From Utricularia gibba (taxonomy: Eukaryota > Streptophyta > Magnoliopsida > Lamiales > Lentibulariaceae): a stretch of 64,000 nucleotides of DNA. The notes beneath the pieces are model-generated. The model worked only from the letters and a program-made list of their open reading frames with translations, had not been told where the DNA came from and searched no databases. Location of the stretch: the NCBI GenBank assembly GCA_002189035.1, contig NEEC01000018.1, positions 1,674,001 to 1,738,000 of the forward strand. The letters are read 5' to 3'. Both the position numbers and the translations under genes were made by a program. Positions 1-13,106 of the stretch are shown piece by piece (position 1 is the first letter of the stretch; every line of letters begins with the position of its first letter).

Positions 1-1050
1 TCAGAACTATGGTATGTGGAAGAGCAAGACCTCCTGGCTCTTGCACTGAATGGCAGAATGAAGATTCGGAAGTTTCCCCTCACCTGTTCTTCCCAGACAT
101 GAAATTCCATACAATCTGTGTACTGGGTTCAAAGAGTCAACAAGTAGGCACGCCACTGCTAGTAGCCTAGTTGTAACAATCACGCATTCAGTATAATAAT
201 GTTACGTCATTTGTAGAAGTCCAACTGCCTGACTAGCAAGAACACTCATTTAAACGCTCCTGCTCTAGAATCATTGGGCAACATTTTTTGAAATAGTTTC
301 ACATCATTCAAAGAAGGCACAGCATTATGAACTTCAGCATATGAAACTTTGTACAGTACCTATTATTTATAATTATGATTCATAACAACCGAGCGAGCAG
401 AGGGGAGGCTGGCCGAGGAGGAAGCTGGGATGGAGTCAATGGCAGGAAGCGCATTGGAACACGCCACCCAATACAGTTGACAAGCAGAACACATCCATCC
501 AGTGGGTTGGGTTGCCCCGACCCTACAATACAACTGTATAAATGTGAACGCGCCAGCCTATGTACCCATTTTTCTCAGAAAACTGGAGTCCACTAAAAAA
601 ACAAGACTTACAAGAGCGATAGATTTGTCCCGTTCCCAAAACATGGGCCACGTTGCCGTCGCCGACTGCCAGTAGTATTATAAGGTTTTCACGTGCAATG
701 ATGTCGGTCCGCTCGCGTTAGGTTAGAAAGTATACAAACATTAAGAGTATAAAAATCAGTTAGTAGAATTTGGAACTAACAGGAGGCAGTCAGAAGAGGA
801 ACCGGGTCACGAGGTTGGGTAGTAGCAGTCATTCCCAAGCAATCTGAAAGGCAGATTGTGGTTAAAATGAAAGAAACCGCACAACGCCCTTTCCATTACG
901 CTCCTTGTGGCGTAGTGTGAAAAAGGAAAGCGAAAAACAAAGATATCACTTACGTTTAGAACTTGAATTTTCGTGAGTGATAGGACAGGGGTAGGGACAC
1001 ACACCATATTTGTTTATTGTCGATGAGTGAAGCTAGGAAGTAGTATATTA
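1..1050. other. Upstream flank of the NPF gene, no gene seen
   Basis: No ORF here resembles a known protein on either strand. The stretch has ordinary base composition and holds TATA-like strings near 535 and 745 that could belong to the promoter of the transporter gene that follows. A stop codon at 1024-1026, in the frame of the transporter, bounds its first exon on the left. The far left could be the untranslated end of a gene outside the window, but nothing proves this. Confidence 0.5.
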
Positions 1051-3128
1051 ATGGGAGCCAAGGCATTCAAGCCGAATACAGTTATACCAGCCAGAGTTGG
1101 CTCATCCTCCAGGATTCCTGCTGCAACCATGGAGAAGAAGGAGATCAACAGCGCAAAGAAAGAGCCGAACTACAGAGGAATCAAAGCCATGCCTTACGTT
1201 ATGGGTAAGTTTCGAAGAATCATTTTGCAGCTCCGGGAACAAGAAATGAGGATTTGATTTACCTGGGTTGTGTTTTTCTGTTCAGGGAATGAGACTTTTG
1301 AGAAGCTCGGGACAATTGGGACTTCCACAAATCTGTTGATATACCTTACCACAGTCTTCAACTTCAAGTCTATTACTGCAACTAACCTTGTCAATATCTT
1401 CAATGGAACCTGCAACTTTGGAACCTTGCTTGGTGCCTTCCTCTCTGATACTTATCTGGGTCGTTATAAGACTCTGGGTATCGCTTCAGTCTCTTCTTTC
1501 CTGGTAAGGAAACAAAGACTCTTAACTCAAACAGCAACTCGGTGGTTAGAGAAGTGAAAACCAACTCTTTTGTTACTCTGGAATTCAGGGGATGGTAGTG
1601 CTAACACTGACAGCGGTGTTCCCAAGTCTGCGTCCTCCTCCTTGTGGACTCAGCAACAACGTTGCATGCATCAGCCCTTCAGCTGGGCAGCTCACATTTC
1701 TGTTCACTGCATTCGTATTTCTTGTGATCGGTGCAAGCGGGATTCGACCATGTAATCTCGCATTTGGTGCAGATCAGTTCAATCCCAATACCGAAGAGGG
1801 AAAGCGAGGTACAAGCAGCTTCTTCAATTGGTACTACTTAACGTTCACCTTCGCCATGATGCTGTCATTGACGGTGATCGTGTACGTGCAATCTGATGTA
1901 AGCTGGGCTATAGGATTGGGAATTCCTGCCTTCTTAATGTTCCTATCCTGTTTGTTGTTCTTCCTCGGAACCAAGATTTATGTCATAGTTTTGCCTGAGG
2001 GGAGTCCCTTAACCAGCATGGTTCAAACACTAGTTGTTGCCTTCAAGAAGAGGAAGTTGGTGCTACCTGAAGAGCCAGAGACTTCATTGTTTAGACACTT
2101 CTCTCCTGATTCTATCAACACCAAGCTTCATTACACTCGTCAGCTAAGGTTAGCCAAACCCGATAATGCTTCTAATCCATAGAATCTCGCCGTTAGTGAA
2201 ATTGACGTTACCAGGCAGCAGAACTTACTGTTCTATTACCAGGTGGCTGAACAAAGCTGCAATTGTAACACCAGAAGACAAAATCGCAGATGATGGATCA
2301 GCAGTTGAGCCATGGAATCTCCGAAGTCTGCAGCAAGTGGAAGAGATAAAATGTGTGCTGAGATTGATCCCGATATGGGTCGCCTGCGTTGTCTACAACC
2401 TCATTTTAGCGCAAACACAGACTTACTTCGTATTCCAGGCGGTCCAATCCGACAGGCGCTTCGGTAGAATCAAGATACCCGCAGCTACCTACAGCATCTT
2501 CACGATGATCAGCCTAACGATATGGATCCCGATCTACGATCGATTGCTCGTCCCGTTTCTCCGTAGATTCACCGGGAAAAAAGAAGGAATCACATTTTTG
2601 CAGAGAATCGGCGTAGGCCTCGTACTAGGAATCGTGACAATGGTAATCGCAGGGGCGGTAGAAACTCATCGAAGAACACTAGCACTGACTCAACCGACAT
2701 TGGGAGAAGTACCTCACAAAGGGGCGATCTCATCCATGTCCGGCAGCTGGCTGATTCCGCCACTTGCTGTTGCTGGAATATCGGAGGCGTTCGCCATCAT
2801 CGGAGAAATGGAACTGTTCTACAATCAATTCCCTGAGAATATGCGGAGCTTCGGCGGATCACTAGCATTCTGTGGATTCGCGTTTGGGAGCTACTTAAAC
2901 ACTGTGTTGATATCGACGGTTCACAGCGCGACGGCGGTAGGGCGGCGGAGCAATTGGTTGGCGGAGGACTTAAACCAAGCTAAATTAGATTACTTTTATT
3001 ATCTGGTGGGCGGTTTGCAGGTGGTAAACTTAGGATACTTCATGGTTTGCGCGTCCAAGTACGTTTACAAGCGACGCGCGGACGACTCGGGTGACGTGTC
3101 CCTGGAGAAGATTCAGTCAGGGGTTTAA
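1051..3128 (+). CDS. NPF/NRT1/PTR family transporter, NPF2-like
   Basis: Proton-coupled MFS transporter of the plant NPF family at a cellular membrane; NPF2 members carry nitrate or glucosinolates, and the substrate here is unknown. Four exons: 1051-1204, 1286-1503, 1589-2148, 2243-3128, giving 605 residues, normal for the family. All three introns are GT-AG and the phases agree. The first transmembrane region opens with an ExxEK motif (NETFEK), as in proton-coupled members. A PTR-type FFNWYY segment lies in exon 3, and the loop after it leads into a VTPEDK stretch typical of NPF2 proteins. I chose the ATG at 1051 because an in-frame stop lies at 1024; a second in-frame ATG at 1129 is possible and would shorten the protein by 26 residues. 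The wording of the first helices is closest to the NPF2.9-2.11 group as I remember it. No damage is seen. Confidence 0.93.
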
Positions 3129-4919
3129 AGTTCCACACAAAAAAATTTGTAAAATAATTTACGATTTTAATTCTTAAAAAGGTAATTCAAATATTTTTAC
3201 AAAATATCTAATTACTATAAATATAATTCTACACAATTCATGGGTGGTAATTAAAGAAATCATCGAAATAATAATATTTTTAAATATTTTTTTAAAAAAA
3301 TTTTATAAATAAATTTAAAATAGATAAAATGAATTATTAAAATATAAAAATATTAATATGTGATTTGCTCAACTATTGTGTAGTAAATCTAGATAGATAA
3401 AATTAATGTTGCGAGTTTTAAAAGTATTATTTTAAAATATTAATATTCAATAATAATTATAAACATATCCCGTTTGTTGGGATGATTGAATCAATCACAT
3501 GTCAAGATTTATGGTTCAAATAGTTCAAATTATAATAGAATTGTTTGTTTTTTAAAAACATTAAAGCGTGATCAAATCATGATTATTTTTTTAAAAAATA
3601 TTATATCGTGATTGAATCATGATTGGTCCATATTTAATTTTTATATATATTAAAAACATTTGAATTTAATTCAAGTATTATCTTAAATGGTTTTTAATTC
3701 AATACACTTCAAAAAAAAGTTGAATCACAATTTTTAAAATATTGATTTTAACTTCTTCAATTGACATTCTTGGGTACAAATTTGGATGAAAGTGGCTTGA
3801 TACTGATATAAAATAGAATCTTCTTTCTTATATGCTCGAAGTCGATCTTATATCTTTTTTTTTTACATATATTTGAAATTCTATAATGCATGATGGTAAA
3901 AGAAAAACGTTGTAAAAAAAAATAGAATCAAAATTCAATTTAAAAATATTTAAAAAATGAAGTAAATTAATCACATATATTACTAATTTATGAAGTTACT
4001 TCTAATTAAATTCTAAAATTTAAATTTAAAAAATACTTACTTATAACAAAAATATAGTGCTTGAAAGTAAGAGGTCAAACGAGGGTAGTTGACGCCCATC
4101 GTGAGAACGTCTAGCATCTAATAATGGGTAATACGAGGCCAAATGAGCTCGTTACAAGTGGATCTCAAGTTGTTGAGATTTTGGGCTGGGCCAAATATTC
4201 TCAAACTGGCGATGTGGGATGAGGCCAGGCCATGTGTCGATTTGTTTGGTTTGGAATTTAGAAATATTAATTTCCATGAAAAATGCATGCGGATCTGGGT
4301 AAAGTGGGAGGGAGATTCAAAGCCAATGGGATAAGGAGCGAATATTACTTGGGGATGTCACACTTGGCCCCCTCTTGCTATTATAATATATACTTTTTAT
4401 TTCCCTCCTAAAAGGGCAAATTACCCAAAATATTTTAATACTAATACGATTTCTTTTTTATAAAAGTCAAAAATGTGTTCATCTTAATTTTTAATTTTTT
4501 AAAAGTATTTATCAAGAAATGTTTTTGTTGAAAAGCCGTCTTAATTAATTATGAAAAGCTATATTTATTATTTATAGTTTATATTGAAATGGAAAAAAAT
4601 GGGATATTACAACGAGATTTGACATAATTAAATATATAAAAATGGAATATTATTATCGCATTTATTTGTCGTCATTCCTTCACACACCCACCGGAGTCTG
4701 CCAAACCCTCTCGGCCCTCTCCGCTCGTCTCCCACCAACCCTTCTACTTTTTTTTTTTGTTTCTCAAGGATTTCTGGGTAAGCGTTTTGGTTTTCCATAT
4801 CCCGCGCTTGTTTTCGATTTGGAGTGTCTGCATTTCTGGTTTTGTATCTGTGTGTTAGATTCCCCTGGGAGATTTTTGATTCATGTGCGCGGGGATAAGT
4901 AGAGAGGGAGAAATTTTGT
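3129..4919. other. AT-rich intergenic region and USP-like gene leader
   Basis: 3129-4140 is very AT-rich with many poly-A/T runs and recurring TTGAATCAT-like strings, and has no credible ORF. Near 4181-4196 a TGGGCTGGGCC motif occurs, a site-II type promoter element common in housekeeping genes. 4650-4919 is pyrimidine-rich and looks like the 5' leader of the next gene, ending directly at its ATG. The 63-codon ORF at 4143-4334 is not family-like. Confidence 0.5.
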
Positions 4920-7900
4920 ATGGGGCATAAGAACAGGAAGGTTGCTCCACGGCCCAAGCTCTCAAATCCCTCATCTGGGTCGGGTGCCGAGGAATATGTC
5001 GTTGCTGACGGTGGCTTTGTGAAAAATGACGATTTGTTGAACCCTTTAGTGGAAAGTGTTGCTGATGTTGAGGTTGCGGATTCTGATACTAATAGCAGGA
5101 GTGAGGCTGATGGTTCTTCGTCGTATGGTTTAGTGAAAGTGGAATGTGAGCGTGCCCTCACAGCGCTGCGGAAGGGAAACCACACGAAAGCGTTGAGGTT
5201 GATGAAGGACTTGTGTTCGAAGCATGAGAACTCATCGCATTTGTCCTTGATATATCGGGTCCAAGGGACGGTTTCTGCGAAAGTTGCTTCGATGATTGAT
5301 GATCAGAAGGTTAAACAGCGGCACTTGAAAAATGCAATAGAGAGTGCTAGTAGGGCAGTGAGTTTGTCCCCGAACTCCATTGAGTTTTCACATTTTTATG
5401 CTAATTTGCTGTATGAGGCTGCCAATGACCGCAAGGAATATGAGGAGGTCGTGAGGCAGTGTGAGAGGGCTTTGATGATTGAAAAGCCAGTTGATCCTGC
5501 TAAGGAAAGCTTGCAAGATGAGAACCAGCAGAAATTTCCAACAGCAGAGGCTCGAATCACGCATGTTCAGAACGAACTCAGGTCACTGGTTCAGAAATCA
5601 AACATTGCGCCCATATCAACCTGGTTGAAGAATCTGGGAAATGGCGAGCAGAAGCTTCAGTTGATCCCAATTAGGAGGGTTCCTGAAGATGTGATGGAGC
5701 TGAGGCTGATTCCAGCAAGGAGGCCTAATGAGATAAAAAAGGTTACAAAAACTCCTGAGGAACGTAGAAAGGAGATCGAGGTTAAGGTAGCTGCTGCACG
5801 ACTTATGCAGCAGACATCAGAGTCACCTCAATTGAGTAGTGATGGGGATAGTACTGGTAGTCATGGCAAAGGGGGTAATTCCTCACTTGGCCTATCTCAG
5901 AAAGCTGTGGAAAGGAGGAAAAGTGCTAATATGAGGAGAACTGGGTCTTCGGATGAAATGAAGGTTTGGGTGCGATCATATTGGAACTCTATGACCACAA
6001 GTGGAAAGAAGGATTTTTTGAGGATTAGTATTTCGGATCTAAAGACACATTTAAGTTCATCAAAGGATGCATCATATATGAAGGTCATCACTGAGGCTTT
6101 ATCTTTTGGGCAAAAAAATAAACAGTGGAAGCCCTGGTTCTGCTTCTCCTGTGATATAAAATTTGCAGATGCTGGTTCTTTCACTCAACATGCCCTCCAG
6201 GAGCATATGAGCAGCGTGTTGCCCAAGATGCAGTCACTTCTTCCACAAAAAGTGGAGAGTGAATGGGCAGAAATGTTATTCAACTACACTTGGAAGCCAT
6301 TGGATTTGAGGGCTGCAGTTAGGATGTGTAAGAAACATCAAAAATCTAGTGCAGTAGATTTTCTTGAATCATTCGATGATTCAAAAGAAAATTCTCTTGA
6401 TACCTATGGTGAAGAATATGAGCAGCATTCGTCTCCCATGAACGAAAATTGTGTTGTTGATTTTGACTGCATCCCCTTGAAGAGCAACGAGTTTAAAGTT
6501 GTTGAGTGGATGGGCTGTGATGGAGATCAGAAAAAATTGCTTTTTGAGGACTGGCCATTGTCAAAGGACATGGAATGTTCGAAGCTCCTTGAGAAGATCC
6601 AAGCCATTTTTCGGGATCTTGTTTCTAACAGTTGTTTAGCTTCAAGTCATCTCAGCAAGGTTTTGCACTTTGCTGTGGAAGAACTTCAAAGAGTTACATG
6701 TATCTCTGAAATATTCAAGTCCAAGGTGAAAAAAACACCTTTATGCATCTGCCTTTTGGGTGCCCCAGAGCTTGATAAGATTCTAACCTTTTTACAAGAA
6801 ATTTCTCATGCTTGCGGGATTAGTCGGTATCCTGACAAAGGCAGTGCTGGAGGTGATCATATGGCACAAGGTGTTGAAACAATGGATAAATTTTCTTTCG
6901 GCCATGATGGTTTGCAGTTGATCCTTGATGATGATTACATTCAACTTCAGGCGTCTTGTCTCTCTGGTGATGAAAGCTTAAATATTTCTTGTGCATCTGC
7001 ATCCTTCCACACAAAGCATGAGAATGGTGGTGTGCCTGAGTCTGATCCTTTGTTGTCCTGGATATTCAAGGGTCCCTCAAGTGCAGAGCAATTTGCATCT
7101 TGGATGAACATGAGAGACGAGAAAGCTCATCAAGACCAGGAAATTCTGCAGTCACTTGACAAGGAGTCATACCATCTTCAGGGCTTATATGACCGGAAAT
7201 GTCAACATGTAAATTATCAGGAAGCATTGCAGATTGTGGAGGATCTCTGCTTGGAAGAGGGGCAGAAGAGGGACCATACCCCAGATATGAGGAATCAGAG
7301 TTATGAAATTCTTAGGAAACGACGAGAAGAGCTTACTAAAAATCCAAATGAAATCAATAGTGGTGGCAATCGATTTCAATTGGATGCTATAACAAATGTT
7401 CTGAAGAATGCAGAACCCCTGAATGTCAGCCATTTGGGTTTTGAGGAAGGTGATGGTAGCATGAATCCTCAACTTTGTGATCATTTGCGTCAGGTGGACA
7501 CTTGTGTAGAAGATGCAATTCAGAAACAAAAGGAACAAGTTTCTCTAGAGGTAAGATAACTTGGTTCTACTGTGGATTTGCTTTTTTAAATGTTCATATT
7601 GAATGCTTTGTCATGCCAAGGGAGTCTCCTGTTTAACCAGATAAGTAAGATCGATGCTAGAATCTTGCGAATACTCGCTGAGATGCATAAATTGGAAGCT
7701 AAGCTTGAGTCTACGTCCTCTCTTGATTTGGAATCCATGTTGATCCCTCTTGTGAAGTCATTTTTACGGGTAAGTGAATTTCATCTTAATCGTCAAAGGA
7801 TCCTTGTTTTCCATTTTAACACCAGCAGGTGACTCAAAACTCGATCATTCCACATATTTTAGGCACACCTAGAGGATTTGGCTGAAAAAGATGCCAGGGA

Positions 7901-10900
7901 AAAATCTGATGCTGCTAGGGAGGCATTTTTGGCTGAACTAGCTATGGATTCAAAAAAGGGAAATGGTGTGATGGCTGACAGTTCAAAACACGCTCATGAA
8001 AGAACAACGACAGATAAGAAGAAACACAAGGAAAGTAAAAGAAACAAGGATGTAAAGGTCTGAAACCTTTTTTTAAGAAACAAATTGGGAGATTGTAATG
8101 GCCTTTTAATGATTCTTCCACTGTTTCAGCAGGTCAAGCATCATGATGAGTCAATCTATCAGAGTACTGAAACGATGTATTCTCTTCTCATAATAGAATT
8201 CTTTAAGCATGAACTTTAGTTTCTGTAGACACAACTTCAAAACTTGTGCCTTTGAGATTTGCTATTAATTATGTTGTCTTTCTTACCTCTTAGTGTGCTT
8301 GAAGAAGATGCGCAAGGTCCTGAAACTGCTGCTTCTAGGAGTGATGATTGCTTATTGCTAAGGGAAGAGGAAAAGTGTAAAATTGAGCTCGAAGCTGAGG
8401 AAAGAAAGTTAGAAGAAACTCTAGAATACCAAAGAAGAATGGAAAATGAAGCGAAGCAGAAACATTTAGCTGAGCAACATAAAAGATCTTCAAAAATGGC
8501 TTTGGTGAGTGCAAAAATGTATGGAAGTTATGATGATCATTTGAGTCATGGTGATGAAGATAAATACTCCCATGGCCAATGCAGTAAAGCTGGGGTAAGT
8601 CCAGAATTTTTGTTTTTTCCAAATCTCATTGTCATCTGCTATCTTGAGGAATGGCTTTGAACATCAGAAATGTTTTTTTTTTTTGATGTTGAGAAATGAT
8701 CAATAAACACAGCAAAATGATTAAGCTCTTTGAATCATTGAGTGCAGTATGACGAATGCAATTACAATTCAGAGTTTTTGTCCAAGGAAGTTATGAATAC
8801 TGCACCGACTGCTGGTACCAGCTATGTTTTACAATGTGAAGCATCGGGTATCAAAATGAGGAGACTTAATTTTGTGTCCATTGTTCTCATACTCAACAGT
8901 GGATGTTTTGAAAGAAGGGGACTCATTTCCAGGAAGAATTTCTGGGACAAAAGGAAGGCAGCAAAAGAGTCAAACCAAATCAAATGATGGAAAGTATCAA
9001 CCTTCAGCACCACTAATGGAAAATGGTGATGGTGATCAACCTGTACATGGGCGCAATCCCTCTGGTAATGCTTGTATGGACTAAGAAAACTGAAAAATAG
9101 ATGTAAAGCTGACATTGACAGCTAATCTAATCATTTGGTCTTAACTCACCTCTCTTTAGACACTCCTGACATTTTCTCGGGGCAAGAACTAACCGGTTCT
9201 CGTAAATTTGTACTTTGATGTTAGCTCATATGTCATTTATAGCAGTTTCCCACATGTTCACGAGACACAACACTGTAGCTTACTTTGTGGATTAGGCTGT
9301 ACTTTTAACCATGAATATATATCAATGCAGATAATGGAAGAAATGCCCTTGGAGAGCTTCAGGTTGAAGAGGATGATGAAGAGAGGTTTCAAGCTGATAT
9401 GAAGAGAGCTTTGAGCCAAAGTCTAGGTGCGCACACTCTGCTTTTTCTCGTAACACTGCTCATGTGATCTTGTAGCCACTTGTTCTAGCCGTCATCTCCA
9501 TTTCAGATGTTTTTGCTTCAGTTAATGGCTGATTGGGTGCTGTAATTAACCCTTCTTGTTGCTTGTTATAAAATGCATACTTGTTTTTCCTAAGTTGTCG
9601 TAGCAGTCAGAGTGATGCAGTGCATGAACTGAGTTCATTTTAGGTAGCTTGATGATGTTATCAAAAAATTTCTGTCCAACAATGGCTGACTACTACTATC
9701 CGAGTTTTCTGATACTTCAAATGAATTGTAAATTGGTGTTATTTTTTAAATCTGAGAAGGCAATCTGTAGTGTCTTCCTTTACCAATTTTCTTTAGTAGT
9801 TGATATTTTTTTCTTGTGCTTCCTAGATACGTTCCATTCACGAAGGCAGATGCATATGATCTCAAGTTCGCCCATGCCATTTGAGGATAATCCAGAAGCT
9901 GGGGACTTGTTAACTCCCCCTAATAATGCTATGAGCGAGGCTGTTGCAGATGATGCATATGGGACAGGATTAAAAAATGAAGTTGGTGAATACAATTGTT
10001 TCCTGAATGTCATAATCCAGGTGGATGTTTCCATTTGATTCACCATTGACTTGCTGATGCCTTGATCATTTAGTATCTGTTTCCAAAGTAGGATGCTGCT
10101 TGGGACTTTCCATTCCCTATGATTAACTCGAGTCTATTTTCCCCTTATCTTCCCATCAGTCCTTGTGGCACTTAAGGCGGTTCCGAGATGAATTTCTTAG
10201 GAGGTCATTGTCAAAACACATCCACGTTGGTGATCCTTGTGTTACATGTGCATTATATGAAATCTTCATTGCTCTGAGCATGACATCAAAGGAAAACAGA
10301 AAAGAAGCTGTTTCCTCTACTTCCTTGAGAGTTTCTCTGAGCAACTTGTATCCTGATAGCAGTTTCTTCCAGGAGGTAAGTTTTAATGGTACTGCAGTCT
10401 TGTATTCTTTTTACTTGTTGCTGTGTTTTTTCTATATTCTTGCACGTGCTTGATTCATAGCATCCACGCTAACTCCCGGAGAGTAACCCTGCAGGGTCAG
10501 ATGAATGATGCCTCGGAAGTCTTGGCTGTAATATTTAACTGTCTCCATCAATCTTTTGCTGCTGCAGCAGTTGTGTCTGATATGGAATCAGTAGACAGCA
10601 GCTACACGGGAACCTGGGACTGTACGGATGTTTCATGTATTGCACATGCAATATTTGGAATGGACATATGCGAGAGGATGAACTGCCATAACTGTGGCTT
10701 GGAATCGAGATATCTAAAATATACATCCTTTTTCCATAATATCAATGCTAGTGCTATCAGAACAATGAAGGTACGCGTATATTGAATCAAAGAACTTCAT
10801 TCATGCTAACTGTTTATTTTCGTAAAATCTTCTTATGGGCTCAGCTCTCGTTTTACTACAGAACAATGTTTAAAGTGTTGCATATGCATTTTCTTTTTTT

Positions 10901-11861
10901 TATTCAGGCTATGTTCCCCGAGCACTCTTTTGATGAGCTCTTGAACCTCGTTGAGATGAATCATCAGATAGCATGTGATCCAGACGCTGGTGGCTGTGGA
11001 AAGCTCAACTATATCCACCATATCCTATCTTCTCCACCTCACGTTTTTACAACAGGTTGGTTTAAACCCCCCCCCCCCCCCCAAAAAAAAAAAACACGTG
11101 ATTTCACTCTTTTTCAGCTTGTGAGCTTTAACAATGTTAGTCACTTGCACCATGAGCATGCCCTCTCTATCTTATAGTTAATACGTTTTCTTCTTTCGCG
11201 CTTTCTATCTAGTGTTGGGCTGGCAGAATACATGTGAGAGTGTTGAGGATATAAAGGGCACATTGGCTGCCTTGTGCACAAAGATTGATGTCAGCATTCT
11301 TTATAGGGGACTTGATCCCCACCGTATACACAATCTGGTCTCAGTGGTATGATTCTTTTACGTAGTCAATTACTGCTGCCAACCATGCTCGTCTTGCTTG
11401 TACCTTGGAATTCTTTCTGAAGTTAGATTCTAACCTAGATGTTATGATATCTTATTTTGGATATGGCAATACCGTAACTAGCCAGTTGGTGTCTCGTTTT
11501 TTCTCATTTGAATGTAAAAAGAACTTGTTTTCCTTATGTTCTTGATTGTGTTGCTTCTTCAGCAGAACGATAAAAAAACCCAACTTCGTTTTCAGGTCTG
11601 CTACTACGGCCAGCACTATCACTGCTTTGCTTACAGTCGGGAACATGAACAGTGGATTATGTATGATGACAAAACCGTGAAGGTGCATGGAAATCCTGCT
11701 CTCCTGATCTCTTTCTCACCCATTCTCAATGGATCTGAATAATCCCCCTCCATGTTTCGCCATTCTCCTCACAGGTAATCGGTGGTTGGAATGATGTGCT
11801 TACCATGTGCGAAAAAGGGCGTCTCCAGCCACAAGTTCTCCTCTTCGAAGCTGCAAACTAA
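4920..11861 (+). CDS. Ubiquitin C-terminal hydrolase-related protein (DUF627/DUF629/USP-like)
   Basis: Large plant protein of the type seen at Arabidopsis AT3G47890/AT3G47910. I model fifteen exons: 4920-7550, 7641-7769, 7863-8057, 8130-8176, 8294-8594, 8748-8847, 8900-9064, 9331-9426, 9827-10020, 10160-10375, 10495-10770, 10908-11055, 11213-11346, 11596-11682, 11775-11861; every junction keeps frame and gives 1601 residues. The N-terminal half (DUF627, then DUF629) contains a C2H2 finger beginning at Cys408. Residues around 990-1120 are charged and helical. The C-terminal peptidase-like domain has a Cys box (EYNCFLN, Cys1279), a GQHYHCFAY His box (His1551) and a MYDD pair (Asp1568/1569), so the USP triad positions appear filled. 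The Cys box differs from the usual GNTC form, so activity is uncertain. The exon 3/4 border (8129 or 8132) is ambiguous by one codon. Confidence 0.9.
11067..11094 (+). repeat. C16-A12 homopolymer pair in an intron
   Basis: Sixteen C followed by twelve A, inside the intron 11056-11212 of the USP-like gene. The length is likely to vary between individuals and reads. Confidence 0.95.
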
Positions 11862-13106
11862 ACTTGATGAGACCTATGAGCACATTCTTCTGGTTGTCAA
11901 TGGCGGCAGCCTACTCCCCTGATGCAGAAGGGGGCCTCAGCTCAAATCTTACAAGAGAAACAGGGGTAGCGACGGTGTCAACGAGGCCCCGCTCTCCAAC
12001 CTTTTTGTTTACAGATACGAACGACGACGAGAAGTTGCAGATGGCAATGCCGCCGCCGATGCAGCTGATAGAGCAGAGCCACCGGAGCTTGTGGCGGTTG
12101 TTGATCCATGATGCTTCTTCCGGTGGGGTTGGGGATATCAACTCTCCATGGTTATGTACTGCTTGTATAGGATCATCATGATTATATTCCCCCATTCCTC
12201 CTCCCTCCCGGCGGAGGGAAATTTTTGTCATTTTGACAGTGAGTGGCTCTTACAGACAAACAACCCCCTTCTTATCCGCAGTCAATGCCTTTGTCTTAAA
12301 ATCATTTTTTATGTCTGAAAAATCGTGTAGGACATGATTATGCGAACTAATTTTGAATATCAATTTTTTTAAAAAATCAAGTATATAATTTAATAAATCA
12401 TGAATTTAAATTTTAAATTTTGTTCTAGTAAAAGTGATTTAAAATTAATCTATTATAAATAGAATTTATTATCAAACATTTACTTTAATTAAAATGTTTT
12501 TCAATATTATTTATCCATTATGATATTGTAAAATAGTTTCAATTATAATATAAATATTGTGAGATCTTACAAAATGTAATTACTTTTTTTATATACATTA
12601 TACTGTTTTGAGATTCATTCAAAATAGATTGCATTGAATCATGAAAAATGATCATTTGATAAAAACTTAAAACTCAAAATATGTTTTTATATTAGTTTTC
12701 AATAGATGGCTCTCATGATAAATACAATAAAAATATTGCAATGTTTTATAAATCATCATAATTCTTACACTTGAAAGATGGTATTAGGTTAGACTTCAGA
12801 GAAAAAAAAATCATGAATTTAGGTTGAATTCAATCGAATTTGGGCCGGATCTGTAAGGGGCCGCGAGGGCCTGGTCCGTGTGCAGTGCGTTGGTGGTTTT
12901 GGGCCGAGCCCAAGTAGACATTTCTTGGGTTGTCAATTAAAGAAAAAAAAGAAAAGAAAAGAAAAGAACGCCAGTAGTTTTTAGATTTTGATGTGAGAGG
13001 AGGGAAGGGAAGTAGCTGTTTCGGCGCTGTACTTTCTCTTCTAGTTTTCTGTGTAATACGAATTTAGATTTAGCTGCGCGCGCTTCGAAGAAGCTGCAGC
13101 TCAAAG
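11862..13106. other. 3' region of USP-like gene and promoter of MOS14-like gene
   Basis: 11862-12290 is probably the 3' UTR of the preceding gene; the short ORFs on both strands there look like chance. 12300-12830 is AT-rich without coding signal. From 12840 the composition changes to the promoter of the next gene, with TGGGCC at 12841 and a paired TGGGCC/GAGCCCA at 12900-12912, then an A/G-rich leader. Confidence 0.5.
12841..12912 (+). promoter_or_regulatory. Site-II type elements upstream of MOS14-like gene
   Basis: TGGGCC occurs at 12841 and again at 12900, the second forming a near palindrome with GAGCCCA. Such TGGGCC/T sites bind TCP factors and are common in promoters of growth-related housekeeping genes. 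They lie about 200-270 bp before the ATG, a fitting distance. The regulatory role is inferred. Confidence 0.45.

Noticed and set aside
4143-4334. 63-codon ORF in the spacer
   Set aside because: No family likeness and no splice-linked partner.
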